Source of the DNA: Solen grandis
Lineage: Eukaryota > Mollusca > Bivalvia > Adapedonta > Solenidae
Direction of reading: 5' to 3'
Assembly: GCA_021229015.1 (NCBI GenBank)
Contig: CM037795.1
Coordinates: 15,191,595 to 15,255,594 of the forward strand
Length of the DNA: 64,000 nucleotides
Each line of letters starts with the position of its first letter. Position 1 is the stretch's first letter. A program made the translations under genes and the position numbers. Of the stretch, positions 13,649 through 24,052 are shown piece by piece. The notes under the pieces are model-generated. The model was given only the letters and a program-made list of their open reading frames with translations. It was not told where the DNA came from and did no database searches.

Positions 13649-15303
13649 ACAAGGGGCCCAAAAGGCCCTTGTTCCTCACCGAGAAAGATGTTGCTTAAGA
13701 AATAAAGAGTTGAGTGTAAAAGGGAAAACTGGGTTTATTAGGTGAAAAGAGCTAACTCCTAAATTTAAATATCAATATATTATATTTAAAGAACTCGATT
13801 TTTGATTTTGGGGATAAACATTGTCTTTAAAGGTTTTAAAAAGATTTTGCTAAAAAAAAGAAAATACTAAAGGGGTAATCTGGGTTTTTTTTTTTATTTT
13901 AAAGGGGCATAACTCCGCCTAATCAACAGATCTCAGCTTTAATCGAACCAATCGGACTTTCGGCAATCTTGCCCTTTGTTTGAAGTGGTTGCTCAAATAG
14001 GAAGTTTGGTGTAAACAAAGGGAAATCTGGCATTTTTTTTAAAATTGAAAGGGGTTAAACTCCTGACCTTAAGCCCATTCAGCCCTAAACAAACTCAACG
14101 GAACCCCTTATGGGCATAAAAAGCCATAAAGTTTAAAAGATTGCTCAAAAATGAAGAGCTAGAGTGTAAACAAAGTGAAATCTGGTATTTTTATATTAAA
14201 AGGGGGTTTCTCCCGACCTTATTCCGATTCGGGCCCTATTCAAACTCAAACGAGACTTATGGCATAAGATTCCATAAGTTTTAAAAGGGGTTGCTTTAAA
14301 GATGAAAAGCAGGTGTAAAAAAAAGTGAAATATGGATTTTTTAAAAATTTAAAAAAGGGCATAACTCCGACCCCAATTGACGGGTTCAGCCAAATCGAAC
14401 TCAAACGAGACATTTGGTCATAACATTGTCAAAAGTTTTTAAAGATGATTGTCGAAAGATGAAGTGATAAGGTAAACCCCAAATAAATCTTTCTTTTTTT
14501 TTATTTAAGGGGTTTACTTGCCTAATCGACGATTCAGCCCCTAATCAAAAATCAATCGGGACATTTTTGTCATAAATTTCCCTAATTTTTAAAATATTGT
14601 CAAAAGAGGGTGTAGGTGAAAAAAAAGTGAAAATTTATTTTTTTTTTTAAAATAAAGGGGTAACTCCTGCCTTTACGGGGTCTCAGTCTAATCGAACTCA
14701 AATTTAGACATTATGGGCATAAAATTGCCCCTAAGGTTTGAAAATATTGCTCAAAAAATAAAAACCCAGAGGTAAAACCAAAATGAAACTGGCATTTTTT
14801 TTTATTTAAAAGGGCATTAACTCCCGACCAAAACGCCCCATCTAAACCATAATCAAACCAATCGAGACATTAGGTCATAGATTGAAAAAAGTTTGAAGAT
14901 CAATGCTCAAAAGTGAAGTTCAGAGTGAAACAAAGTGAAAATTGACTTTTTATATTAAAGGGGTTAACCCTGACCTAATTGACCGATTCGCCTTTCAAAC
15001 TCAATCGACCTTAGGTCATAAGCATTGTCTTTTAAAATTTAAGATGGTTGCTCAAAAAAGGAAGTATAGATGTAAACAAAGTGAAAACTGGGATTTTTTT
15101 TTAAATTAAAAGGGGGAAAACTCCTGCCTTTCGACGGGGTTCGCCTAAAAGAACTAATCGAGCTTTTGGTCTAAACATTATCTTAAAATTTGAGTGATCT
15201 TTAAAAAAAAAGGGGACGGGTTAACACTAAAAATTTTTGACGACGGAGACGGCATCCGGGGTCAAATAGCTCCCCTGGCTTTGTCGGTGAGCTAAAAAAA
15301 ATC
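13649..15303 (-). mobile_element. Left-arm corrupted copy of the pearl-like array
   Basis: Reverse complement of the array, running from 'aaggcccttgttcctcaccgag' to 'ggtgagctaaaaaaaatcc'. The monomers are visible, but spacing is disturbed by homopolymer errors. Confidence 0.65.
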
Positions 15304-17411
15304 CCTGGAAATTTTCCCTGAAATTTTAAAATGTCCTTTAGACATGACATTGATTTTATCACTTTATTTGGTTTTCTTTTTATATTCGAGGAGAATTTAG
15401 TTAAATTTGAACTGTTTACAATTACATTGTTGTTTAAAGAAATGTCAAAAAAGGGGTCAAAAATTTATTTCGCCCAGGGGTCACTTATTTTAAAAAGTTT
15501 TATTTTTTCGAAACCACAAGATCATGGTCTTGTGGCCCTGTTGGCAAATATGGTTCTGGGGGCAAATTTGGCCCGCCCTAGGGGCACTTGATTTTTTTTA
15601 GCTAGAGCATTAAAATTAGGCCACAGCTCAGATTTTTTGTGTAATATTCGATTATTTTGTTATAATCTTTCATAGTTTTTTTATTCTAGGCTTGTTATAA
15701 AATAATTGAACGATTAGGCTATCTTGGCCCCCCTTGTTTCTGAAAATGATTTCTTTATGAAACTTTTTACTAGTAAATCATGATATGAACTATTTTATTC
15801 AGGATTTTTGGCTGTAACCCTTTTTTCAGGTTTTAATGAACAGTGAAATTGGTTGTTCCGCCTCGGCTTACCTTTTTTGGGTTTTTTTTTCTTTTTTTTT
15901 CTGTGGAGTGATGAAAATGCTTTCCCTCACCCTAAAACGTGTACAAATGTAACCCCAAAATAAACTAGCAAATTTAAAGGGTTTTGACCCAAGTTATGCA
16001 GCGGGGGATCTTTTTGGGGGGCACATTTTCCCTTTTTTCATGTTCTTAAATGGGGTTTTAATGAGTAAAAAAAACAACAAAAAACAAAAAATATCCAGCA
16101 AAGGTTAACTCCAAAGAATAAAACATTAAATTTTGATTAACTCTTTTTCTTGTTTTAAAAGTCTTTTAGCGCTTTTAAAAAACAATGTGTTTTTTTGTAT
16201 GGAAAAAGTCTCGGGAATTTGAGTTTTTAAATATTTTTTTAAAGGATGTTGGGGGATTGCTGATGCAAATCTGTTAGTGCCACTTTTTCGGCAAGGGTTT
16301 TACATTTTGACACGAAAAACGCGGGGGGGGGGGGGTCATAAATTTAAACCCCATCCCCTTTCCCTTTTTTTTAAAAACTTTTGCTTAAGCTTGAATCGAA
16401 AAACGGCCCCGGGGGAGTTTTCTGTAGTTTTTTTCATTTTGCCAGTTTTCAAGACACAAAATTTCATGGCTTTTTCGAGTTAATCTTGTTAACCCCAACA
16501 TGTATATGTGAGGGTTAATCAAACTCAAATTGTAAAAAACCATGCAATTTTTTATTATTAATTTTTTTAATTTAAAAATTTAAATTCAAACCGAAGGCAA
16601 AAACGATCTTTTAAAAATTCTGTTGTATTCGTTTTCAAACATGAATATCATTGTTTTTTTCGGGGGGAAATTCGGGTAGGCCCACATTTTTAAATCATTT
16701 TAAAAAGACTTTCGAGGGAGGGAACAAATTTGAGAATCACAAAATATTTAAAAAAACATAGTTTCACGCAATTTCCCTTTTAAAGTTTTTATATAAAAAC
16801 GTCCATTTTTTACAAAGCACTTTAAAAAAAAGTGTTCTTTGGAGACAATGTGTCCCCTGCTGAAGCGGACGACAGCAACAGACGACGGAAAAGTGATCCC
16901 TAGGGGATCTTGCTACACAGGTGACACGACAAAAATAGGAAAAAAAAAAGTAATTTGAATTTTATTACCTTATACTGATCAAACCCCAAATAACGGGGAA
17001 AAAGTTTAAAAAAAACAACATTTGTATTTCAATTTTTTACCCCATAACTTAGGAATACATCGACATATGCCCAACGACAGTAAAAAATTTTCAGGATAAT
17101 GTGTGGGGGTTTGGTATCAGGGCCCTGTTACGGCGTGATACTGTGTGTGGCAGCACTAATTTGGCCAAGTTACACTCTTCAAATCGGGGGACGTTTTAAA
17201 CCCCAAAAAAACAAAAATTTGTATTTAGACAATCATACCAATTTGTATCCTCTATATCCACGATAAGGAAATTTATAACACGCGGGGGGTCAAGCGAATT
17301 TACTTTAAATAATTTATACGCATAAACAAAATGCTCGATTTTAAAACCCCCTTAAAAAAAACCCTTTTAAATGACTTTGGGGAAAACATTTGTCACATGG
17401 TGAGAAAAAAT

Positions 17412-17515
17412 GTGCAGCCTGCCGGGGGCTCGATCCCCGGGGGCTTTGCTTTCGGGCGAATGCTCTCCAAAATTTTTCGCTTACCGAATAGTACCCGGCC
17501 CGCTTAGAATCTTTT
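17412..17515 (-). mobile_element. Left-arm corrupted copy of the tRNA-like SINE head
   Basis: 'gtgcagcctgccgggggctc' and 'gggcgaatgctct' correspond in reverse to 41,376-41,473. Damage in the stems shows that the corruption is not functional constraint. Confidence 0.6.
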
Positions 17516-18235
17516 ACCTTTGTGAGATTGATGTGGGTTTTTCCCCCCCCCGTTTTGGGTTTGGTTATACAAAGGTCAACGAGACCCCTATACGATGTGG
17601 TCAGTCAGTTAGCCCCACTGAATTTGATTGCTAATTCTCTATTGACCAGGGGTGGTTCATCCCAAACTGTATGCAACCCGGGCCTTGCAGTTAGCTTAGA
17701 GTTTTCCCAGGCCAAAAGCCAAAGCTGTTTAAGGCCCTTAAGTGTAAGTAGTTACGTGAACACGGGTTATGACATTTAGCAGTTTTTAAACTGCTGTTAC
17801 AAAGGTTTTCATCTTCGGCAAATGAACTAGCCAGATGAACATTTGTGTGACTTAAGAATTTCCCTGCAGTGAAAAATTTTGCAATTGTTAGGCACCAAAG
17901 ACATAGTAAACAAATTAGGAACATCCTTTAAAAGCCCATGGAAAATATTGTTTAAGTCAAAGCAGATCATTGAATATTGCAAACTTTCAAAAGGTATGGA
18001 ACAAGACTGATGGTGTTATGCACGAGTTTTTCAGGATCATAAGACCTGCCCAGATGCCGCTTTTTTCATAAATAGTAGGTCAAGGTCAAAACGTCACTGC
18101 ATAATGTAAAGGCCCATCCACTTAAGCAACTGCCCAAAATTTATTGAAGCAGTCCAATGAAGGACATAGAAAATATAGAATATTTAAATTTAAAAAAAAA
18201 GTCAAACTGAGCGGCCGCCCAACGACTATCAATTT

Positions 18236-18435
18236 AAAGGACGGAAGTTTTCGTCGAAAAACCCGTCCAAAATGTAACCATATTGCAAAATCATAAATAC
18301 CCTACTGCAAGGAATTATTTTAGTTTGATTTATTAAAAGAAAAAAATATTTAAATTTTAAACCATTGTAGTAGAAAAACAACACATTCTACATAGGTTCT
18401 TTTCTATTTTACAAAAAAAAAAAAAAAAAAAAAAT
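18236..18435. other. Left-arm-only segment ending in a poly-A run
   Basis: About 190 bp between the 'gcggccgc'-containing repeat and the 'gatgcctaatggcct' match is absent from the right arm at 40,570-40,620, where only T/A-rich low-complexity sequence stands. The segment ends in a long poly-A run (about 18,411-18,434). It may be an indel between haplotypes or a repair artefact at the low-quality boundary. No coding sequence is seen. Confidence 0.5.
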
Positions 18436-20606
18436 CTTTACTCATTTTAATACATATAAAACATTAGGCCATTAGGCATCAATTTGATGATATTGTAATA
18501 TTCTATTGTAAGACACAATTTACTTACACATATCTTAAATAGAAAAGGAGATATTTGAAAACGTGACTTATCGAGAATTGGACAATTTGTTCGTGCTTTT
18601 GTGAGATTTTTGATTAGTTGCCAATCTTTGTGTAATATGTAAACTGGACAAGTAACTCTGTAAAGAGTTTTTCTTATACGATACGCAAAGTTATTTCCCT
18701 TTTCTGTATTTCATATGCCCATGGTGCGTTATTATCTGTGATTTAACAGTACTTAACTATTTTTCAATGCACTTTGGCAAAAACCTTGCGAGATCTCCTG
18801 GAGATTGATTCCTTCTATGTTAGACTTAAAACATAACTTATTTTTAAGCAATAACATTCTTACCGACTTAGATGCTGACCTTACCTGCGGTCAATGACAT
18901 GTCCGCTGATCCTAAGGCAGACCATGGCATGAATTCTAAAAGGGATCATGACATAAAATTGCTAAACGAAGAACTGAGTAAACTGTTTCGATTTTTTTAA
19001 ATTTTAACTAGTGACTATAAAACCCAAACATAAAGCATTAGTGGAAACGGTCAAACGGGAAATTTAAATTAGATTATGTTTTTATATGAATACAGGTTTA
19101 TATATGTACAGTATTTGTTTAAGGTCTCGGTTTACGTATTTGGTTGCATGATCCAAAATTTCAGCAAGTTTGCTCGACATGGCGAGTTCAAGGGTAGTCA
19201 GAAATATTGGTAATATAATATCTATTTCTCGGGTTTTTGCATCCTTTTTTTTCTGTTTGTGTATTTCAGTATAGGCAATGAAGGAGAAAAAGAAGGGACG
19301 GGGTATGCGGTTCTAGTGCCAGTGGTTTTTGGACCAATAAATATACGTGAAGCATGAAAAAATGCATGCGCATATGTATAAATTATACAAAATGAAATGG
19401 TTAATAAGAAACTGGGCCCAACACTATTAAAACTTGTATACGAGTAGCCTATACCTGTGTCAGTGGAGATTAAAACAAATGTAGATTTCATTGCTGTTTC
19501 TCCCAAAACCGTCGCAGTCAAAATAAATGCCATTATAAGCGGCGTCGACGAAAGTAAGAGTAAAGAATTGCTTATCATTCTAATTTAGACCTTTGCTGGG
19601 TTTTTATGTTACGGCATAATGAAATATAAGCAATGATTTAATCACCATTAAGAAGAAAAACTCTTTTTTGTTTTCATTTAAAACAAACAGCACATGCGCA
19701 CGAGGACGCTTGTGCGTTACTTAAGTCACACAAAAAACCATTTATACATGTAATTAAAAATATAACGTAACGGAAGCTGCTACATGAATAGTATGCAAAT
19801 TATTTGCAAATTTAAGTTAATTGATTCGGTTGATGAGAAAATGGGTTAATATATGGTTTGGGGGCATGCACGATGTATGACCAAAAGTTTACAATGTCAA
19901 TTCTCAAGTGATAGATAATGAGTGGGCGTGAAAAGAGTCTGAATGAAGGTTTGATCATGTTTTTATGGCATTTTTTTTTTTTTTTTTTTTTTGCGGAAAG
20001 TGAAAATTTAAAGACTTTCTGAACATGATAAAATAATCAATATATTTTGGCTTTGAACCACTGGTTGCTTTATGTACTGAGATGAATAAAAAAAAAAAAA
20101 AATCTAAAACAATTATTTTTCAAGATCATTCGTAGATAGGAGTCATACAAAAAACACCTCATCGATAGGTTAAAAGATAAAGAGATACGTTATTTTCTTA
20201 ATTTTTATCCATTTAAAGGAAATTTAATCGAAAACTTTTTTTTATCATATTTATTCAGCTGATAAAATTACAGTAATTTAATCATTTTTCATTTTTTATT
20301 AAATTGTTTTTAAAATTAAAAGTTAGATGATAAATACATATAGAGTTTAAGCCCATTCCTCGTATTGTGGTATAGATCAAAACAAATTCTATGGAACTCC
20401 TGATCATTTTGTAAAATGAAGGATTTACTGATTTAATGTGTCTGCAAAGCACAACACAGATAAGCTATGAAACCAAAATGCAGCCACACCACCAGACAGT
20501 TGTTATGGTACATGTGATTCTCTGAAGTCGGGCGTGTGGAAAATGGTATGCTCTTAAAATCGAGCGACTCTGTATATCGAGGATATGGTGTCCTTCTAAG
20601 CTTATC

Positions 20607-21388
20607 AATTCAATTCAATTATTTTATTAGCATAAACACATAGGTATATCGCCATACAAATACAATAAATAGAGCAATCATGGCATGCATTCATACTGTA
20701 CATATCAAACATGAGAAAACATGTAAACTTATCATTTGAAATCTGGAAACATATCACATGATCTTTTATAATACCATTAATCTAGTGGACATTTGTATTT
20801 TTCGCTGATTCTCTTTTACAATTTGCAAGACATACAATTTAGCTATTTTTTTTAATGATACCTGACTGTTTATTCTGCATTAATGTAGCAAATTTATGTA
20901 ATGTTGGCCAAGAACAATAGTAACGTGGTAAAATCTGATTGCGTAATTCCCCATAAAATTGTCAAACTAAAACAAATGATACTCAAATTTCAACAACGTT
21001 TATATTACAAAAAGGACAAATTCTTTTTCTCTTTCAATATTTCTTATACGCCCTTCTTCTATGACTAATCTATGAGAAGAAACTCTTATTCGAGTTAATG
21101 CTATCATATGAGAATGATTATCAGTTTGCACTAAATAAGACTCGGGTTCTAAACATTTTTTTAATATAATTTGTAACTAACCAATTTCCTGCAAGTCTCA
21201 ATATAATAGATCCATCTCTGAACATACTGGTCATATATACGAATAACAATATTTTTAGGCTGTCCATTTAAACTATTTAAGTCATCGAATATAAATGAAA
21301 AACCTAGGTCATCTATAAGAGTTTTAATATCTTTAGTCCATTTTAAGACAAAATTATCATTCTCATCAGTTGAAGAAACTAATCTTAA
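20607..21388 (-). mobile_element. Left-arm copy of the degenerate LINE fragment
   Basis: Near-identical reverse complement of 37,612-38,399, with the tail at the 20,607 end. It belongs to the duplicated contig and is not an independent insertion. Confidence 0.65.
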
Positions 21389-21411
21389 TTTAATTCATTT
21401 CCGACAAGTTG

Positions 21412-21480
21412 GCAAACAGAGCAGACCCTGATCAGACGGCTCCTATAATGAGCTGTCTGATCAGGGTCTCTTCTGTTTGC
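21412..21480. repeat. Left-arm copy of the 69-bp hairpin
   Basis: Reverse complement of 37,520-37,588, identical in length and stem. Next to it the arms differ: the right arm has roughly 75 extra bases at 37,395-37,490. Confidence 0.8.
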
Positions 21481-22572
21481 TCATTCAGTAATGAAGCGCA
21501 TATTCTACAATTTTAAAATATTTGTCTAGGAAAAGTGTTTAACAATGAATACCAACTGTTTATATCAATCAGTCGATCGTTTTGCCAATTTTTCAACATC
21601 GTCATCGCCGTCATTAACAGGCTTGGAACGAAATACTTCGTATCTTTCGAATTGGAAACACCTTTTAAGGTATATGCCCCATAATAGCCATCAATTACTT
21701 CACAATATAAGCTTTTAAAATGTCAAACTATGGAAATCTTAAAGGCAAATTGACATGCTTTGACATATGACAGAAATTATTTTATAACCTTCCCTTCATA
21801 ATTTTGTTGTCATGAGTTACCTCCCCTGAATACTACAAAAAGTGACTTTCTCCATTTTCCTACGGCAAAGTTTAGATGTTTGCATGAAATTTGGATCAGA
21901 ATCATATAATGCATCTTTCTACCGTGAGTTTTCCTCAAAAATCAAATTCATTTCTCATATTCACAGAAATTGTATATTTCCCATAGACTTCAATGTTAAC
22001 TTAAATACAGATTATCTCCCTTACATCTAATAACACCTGGAAAAACTTTAGGTGAAACATTATTTTTGGATGTCTCCAAAGTGACAAAGTTTCATAGAAA
22101 AAAATTCTATCCAATGGCAAGATATGGAACATGGGTATTATAGGGGTTATACCTTAACTTAAACTAATCCTTTTCGGCGGTTTCTGGTTTGGACCAGTAC
22201 TTTGCGCAAATTAAGGTCTAGAAGAATAATTATAGGTGTTAAACTCCAAACCTTAGGATCTTTGTCAAAGAATACCATCGGTGCATTTTTAATATGATTT
22301 AAATGTGATGCCTGTTTTCTTATTTTTCAACCCTGATAACAGTTAGAGCTATTTTATGCAGCATTTCTGAAAAAAAAAGTTATACATGATTTACCTTTGT
22401 ACACTTACTCATTCTATAACTACCACGCATACATATAGAAACATAAATACATGTATACACATGTATACGTACACTCATACACACGCCCCAATATTCAACT
22501 AGAGCACACCTTAGTAAATCTGTTCGCCATATATAAAATGTCGCAAGCACTTCGTCACTGGTACTGGTAAAA

Positions 22573-22679
22573 CTAAGATGGCGCCGTTGTTCCATTTCCG
22601 GGAACCTCATCGTCCTCCACGATGGAGAGTATTAGCATTTGTTGAATATCTCTTCTTCTTTCCATTCGTTTGTCGGCAT
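22573..22679 (-). CDS. Second copy of the cyclase terminal exon (left arm, duplicate contig)
   Basis: Reverse complement of exon j with its acceptor 'ctcag' and stop. The upstream exons of this copy would lie across the N run but do not. This shows that the left contig ends inside the last intron of the cyclase gene. It is probably an allele, not a second gene. Confidence 0.75.
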
Positions 22680-22806
22680 CTGAGAGAAAGAAATTGGGTT
22701 TTCGTCCCTGTCGGTCTGTGATTGTCCTGCTAACACAAGGTACTAGGTTTTAGTTTGGCTCTTCACATCTTAAATGTCTACAGTCGTTTGTGATCAGACC
22801 ATTCTT

Positions 22807-22906
22807 NNNNNNNNNNNNNNNNNNNNNNNNNNNNNNNNNNNNNNNNNNNNNNNNNNNNNNNNNNNNNNNNNNNNNNNNNNNNNNNNNNNNNNNNNNNNNN
22901 NNNNNN
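22807..22906. other. Assembly gap of 100 N
   Basis: The run of unknown bases is exactly 100 long, the conventional placeholder for a gap of unknown size. It separates the inverted duplicate contig on the left from the main contig on the right. The 5' exons of the cyclase gene are lost here or were displaced by the misplaced contig. Confidence 0.98.
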
Positions 22907-22930
22907 AAGACAGGTTTGACTGTATATACA
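22907..22930. mobile_element. Truncated TIR-element end at the contig edge
   Basis: The first bases after the N run, 'aagacaggtttgactgtata', match the end of the TIR family at 33,531-33,550. The contig therefore begins inside a repeat, a usual place for an assembly break. Confidence 0.55.
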
Positions 22931-23285
22931 TATGAAGAAACGGGCTCCGTCCCCTGGCGGCCATGTATTTTTACGGATCAAATTAATTACCCAAGGAAAA
23001 TATGTGCCAAATTATGAAGAAATCTGACCAGTTGTTTTGGAGGAGAAGATTTTCAAAGTTTTCATATGTTTTTATTTCTTTCCGTTGCCATGGCAACCAT
23101 AGTTCTGCATGGAATCAAATTCTTTGGACAACTATGAAAGGGCATCACACGAGAAACATTCATGTGAAGTTTCTTTAAAACTGGTCCGGTGGTTTAGGAG
23201 GAGATGTTGTTTTAAGTTAAAATCCTAATAAGTCACCTTGAGCACGTTGTGCATAGGTGAACTAAAAACAAACAGATGTGCTGGA
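22931..23285. repeat. Dispersed mollusc-type repeat fragment
   Basis: Phrases such as 'aaacgggctccgtcccctgg', 'ttcatgtgaagtttctttaa' and 'ccggtggtttaggaggagat', and the 'gtgaactaaaaac' end, are those I recognise from abundant bivalve interspersed repeats. No coding. Confidence 0.45.
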
Positions 23286-23479
23286 TAAATATTATGCAGT
23301 ACAGTGAGCTAATATAGAAATATGATAAAAGTGTTATTTAACCAATGGTGTATCGTTCCAATGCACGCAGCATGATATCTAATGCTGGGGTGACAGGATA
23401 ATAGATATATCTCTTAGATGACATATTTCCATATTTTATAGTACTAAATTAGCTAGACTTTTACTAATATTTTCTCTGA

Positions 23480-23690
23480 GTATATCTCCCACATACCAAA
23501 TAATAAAATAAAATACTATGTTATCCCAAATGATGAAATAAAATATTACAACCTAAAGGAGAAATGAAAAACGATATCTCATCACAACGGATAAAATAAA
23601 ATATGATTTACGCCCCAAAGGATGAAATAAAATATGATCATACATCTAAAAGGATGGAATAAGATACAGTCCGACCATGACAGAATAAAA
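23480..23690. repeat. Diverged tandem repeat, AT-rich
   Basis: About six imperfect copies of a ~33-bp unit built on 'ggatgaaataaaatatga', separated by variable linkers. No coding sequence between here and the foldback element. Confidence 0.6.
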
Positions 23691-23727
23691 AAAGTCCATT
23701 TGTAAATCATTGAATATGTCTGATTAA

Positions 23728-23881
23728 GGTAAAGTCCTTATAATGGTTCCGCTACGTCTTGGACCACTTAAGCTCTACCAAGATAACCAAGATACCCTAA
23801 TGAAACATTAGGAAACCTTGGTTATCTCAGTGAAAGGCCATGAGGTCCGAAATGTAGCGGAACCATTGCAGTTACTTTACC
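23728..23881. mobile_element. Long palindromic (foldback) MITE next to cyclase exon a
   Basis: The two halves form a ~154-bp imperfect hairpin: 'ggtaaagt' with 'actttacc', 'aatggttccgctacgt' with 'atgtagcggaaccatt', and 'accaagataacc' with 'ggttatct', around a short centre 'aaacatt'. Its right end is about 20-30 bp from the acceptor of exon a, so the branch-point region of that intron probably lies in the element. Confidence 0.7.
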
Positions 23882-23903
23882 ATAAGTCTAATTTGATCAT
23901 CAG

Positions 23904-24052
23904 GGAATTTCTAGAGTGGTTGGTTGAGAACATCAAAGGCTCCGGGTTCGGGTCCACGTGGAAGACCCTGGTGGCCTATCAGAAGATCACGAGGTGCAAG
24001 GAGAACATTGGAGTGGAGCGGGCATACGGCGCCATGTTCTATGCATATGGAG
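23904..24052 (+). CDS. Cyclase exon a (NIT-like region, first exon in window)
   Basis: Encodes 'EFLEWLVENIKGSGFG' to 'NIGVERAYGAMFYAYGG'. The 'G-x-ERA-x-G' pattern is typical of NIT sensing domains. Two acceptors are possible, after AG at 23,902-23,903 or at 23,913-23,914; both keep frame. Donor GTTTGT. Earlier exons are missing. Confidence 0.75.

Larger units (their letters stand above)
1..17650. other. Corrupted inverted copy of the 41-60 kb region (low-quality assembly sequence)
   Basis: Read as reverse complement, this stretch follows 60,388 down to about 41,100 in order. Position 1 matches 60,388 (shared reversed 'tgagggtgcagataa'), and BLMH exons, SINEs, the pearl-like array and the tRNA-SINE all recur at matching places. 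Base quality is very poor: runs of A, T, G and C are lengthened, mixed dinucleotides are collapsed into runs, and small indels occur every few bases in exons and introns alike. Such uniform homopolymer damage fits an unpolished or low-coverage consensus better than evolutionary decay. No open frame here should be trusted. The copy continues off the left edge of the window. Confidence 0.85.
17651..22806. other. Clean inverted copy of 36,107-41,100 (probable alternative haplotype)
   Basis: This is the reverse complement of 36,107 to about 41,100 at near-allelic identity, with single-base differences and small indels. It carries the same LINE fragment, the same 69-bp hairpin and the same cyclase terminal exon. 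It ends at the N run, and its last bases ('attctt') match the right arm at 36,107. The boundary with the corrupted part is gradual around 17.6-18.4 kb. Most likely it is the clean end of an uncollapsed haplotig. Confidence 0.85.

Noticed and set aside
1..17650. Hypermutated or RIP-like decayed duplicate
   Set aside because: The changes are mainly homopolymer-length indels rather than directed substitutions, and they stop while the duplication continues.
19222..19578. 118-codon hydrophobic frame
   Set aside because: The right-arm counterpart (about 39,430-39,780) has a stop and indels, so the frame is not maintained between the two copies.
21842..22030. 62-codon frame identical in both arms (also 36,890-37,078)
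   Set aside because: Identity is explained by the duplication. There is no recognisable domain, splice context or initiation context.
22380..22610. 76-codon frame found in both arms (also 36,306-36,536)
   Set aside because: It overlaps the cyclase terminal exon out of frame and continues into the 3' UTR. The similarity simply reflects the duplicated contig.
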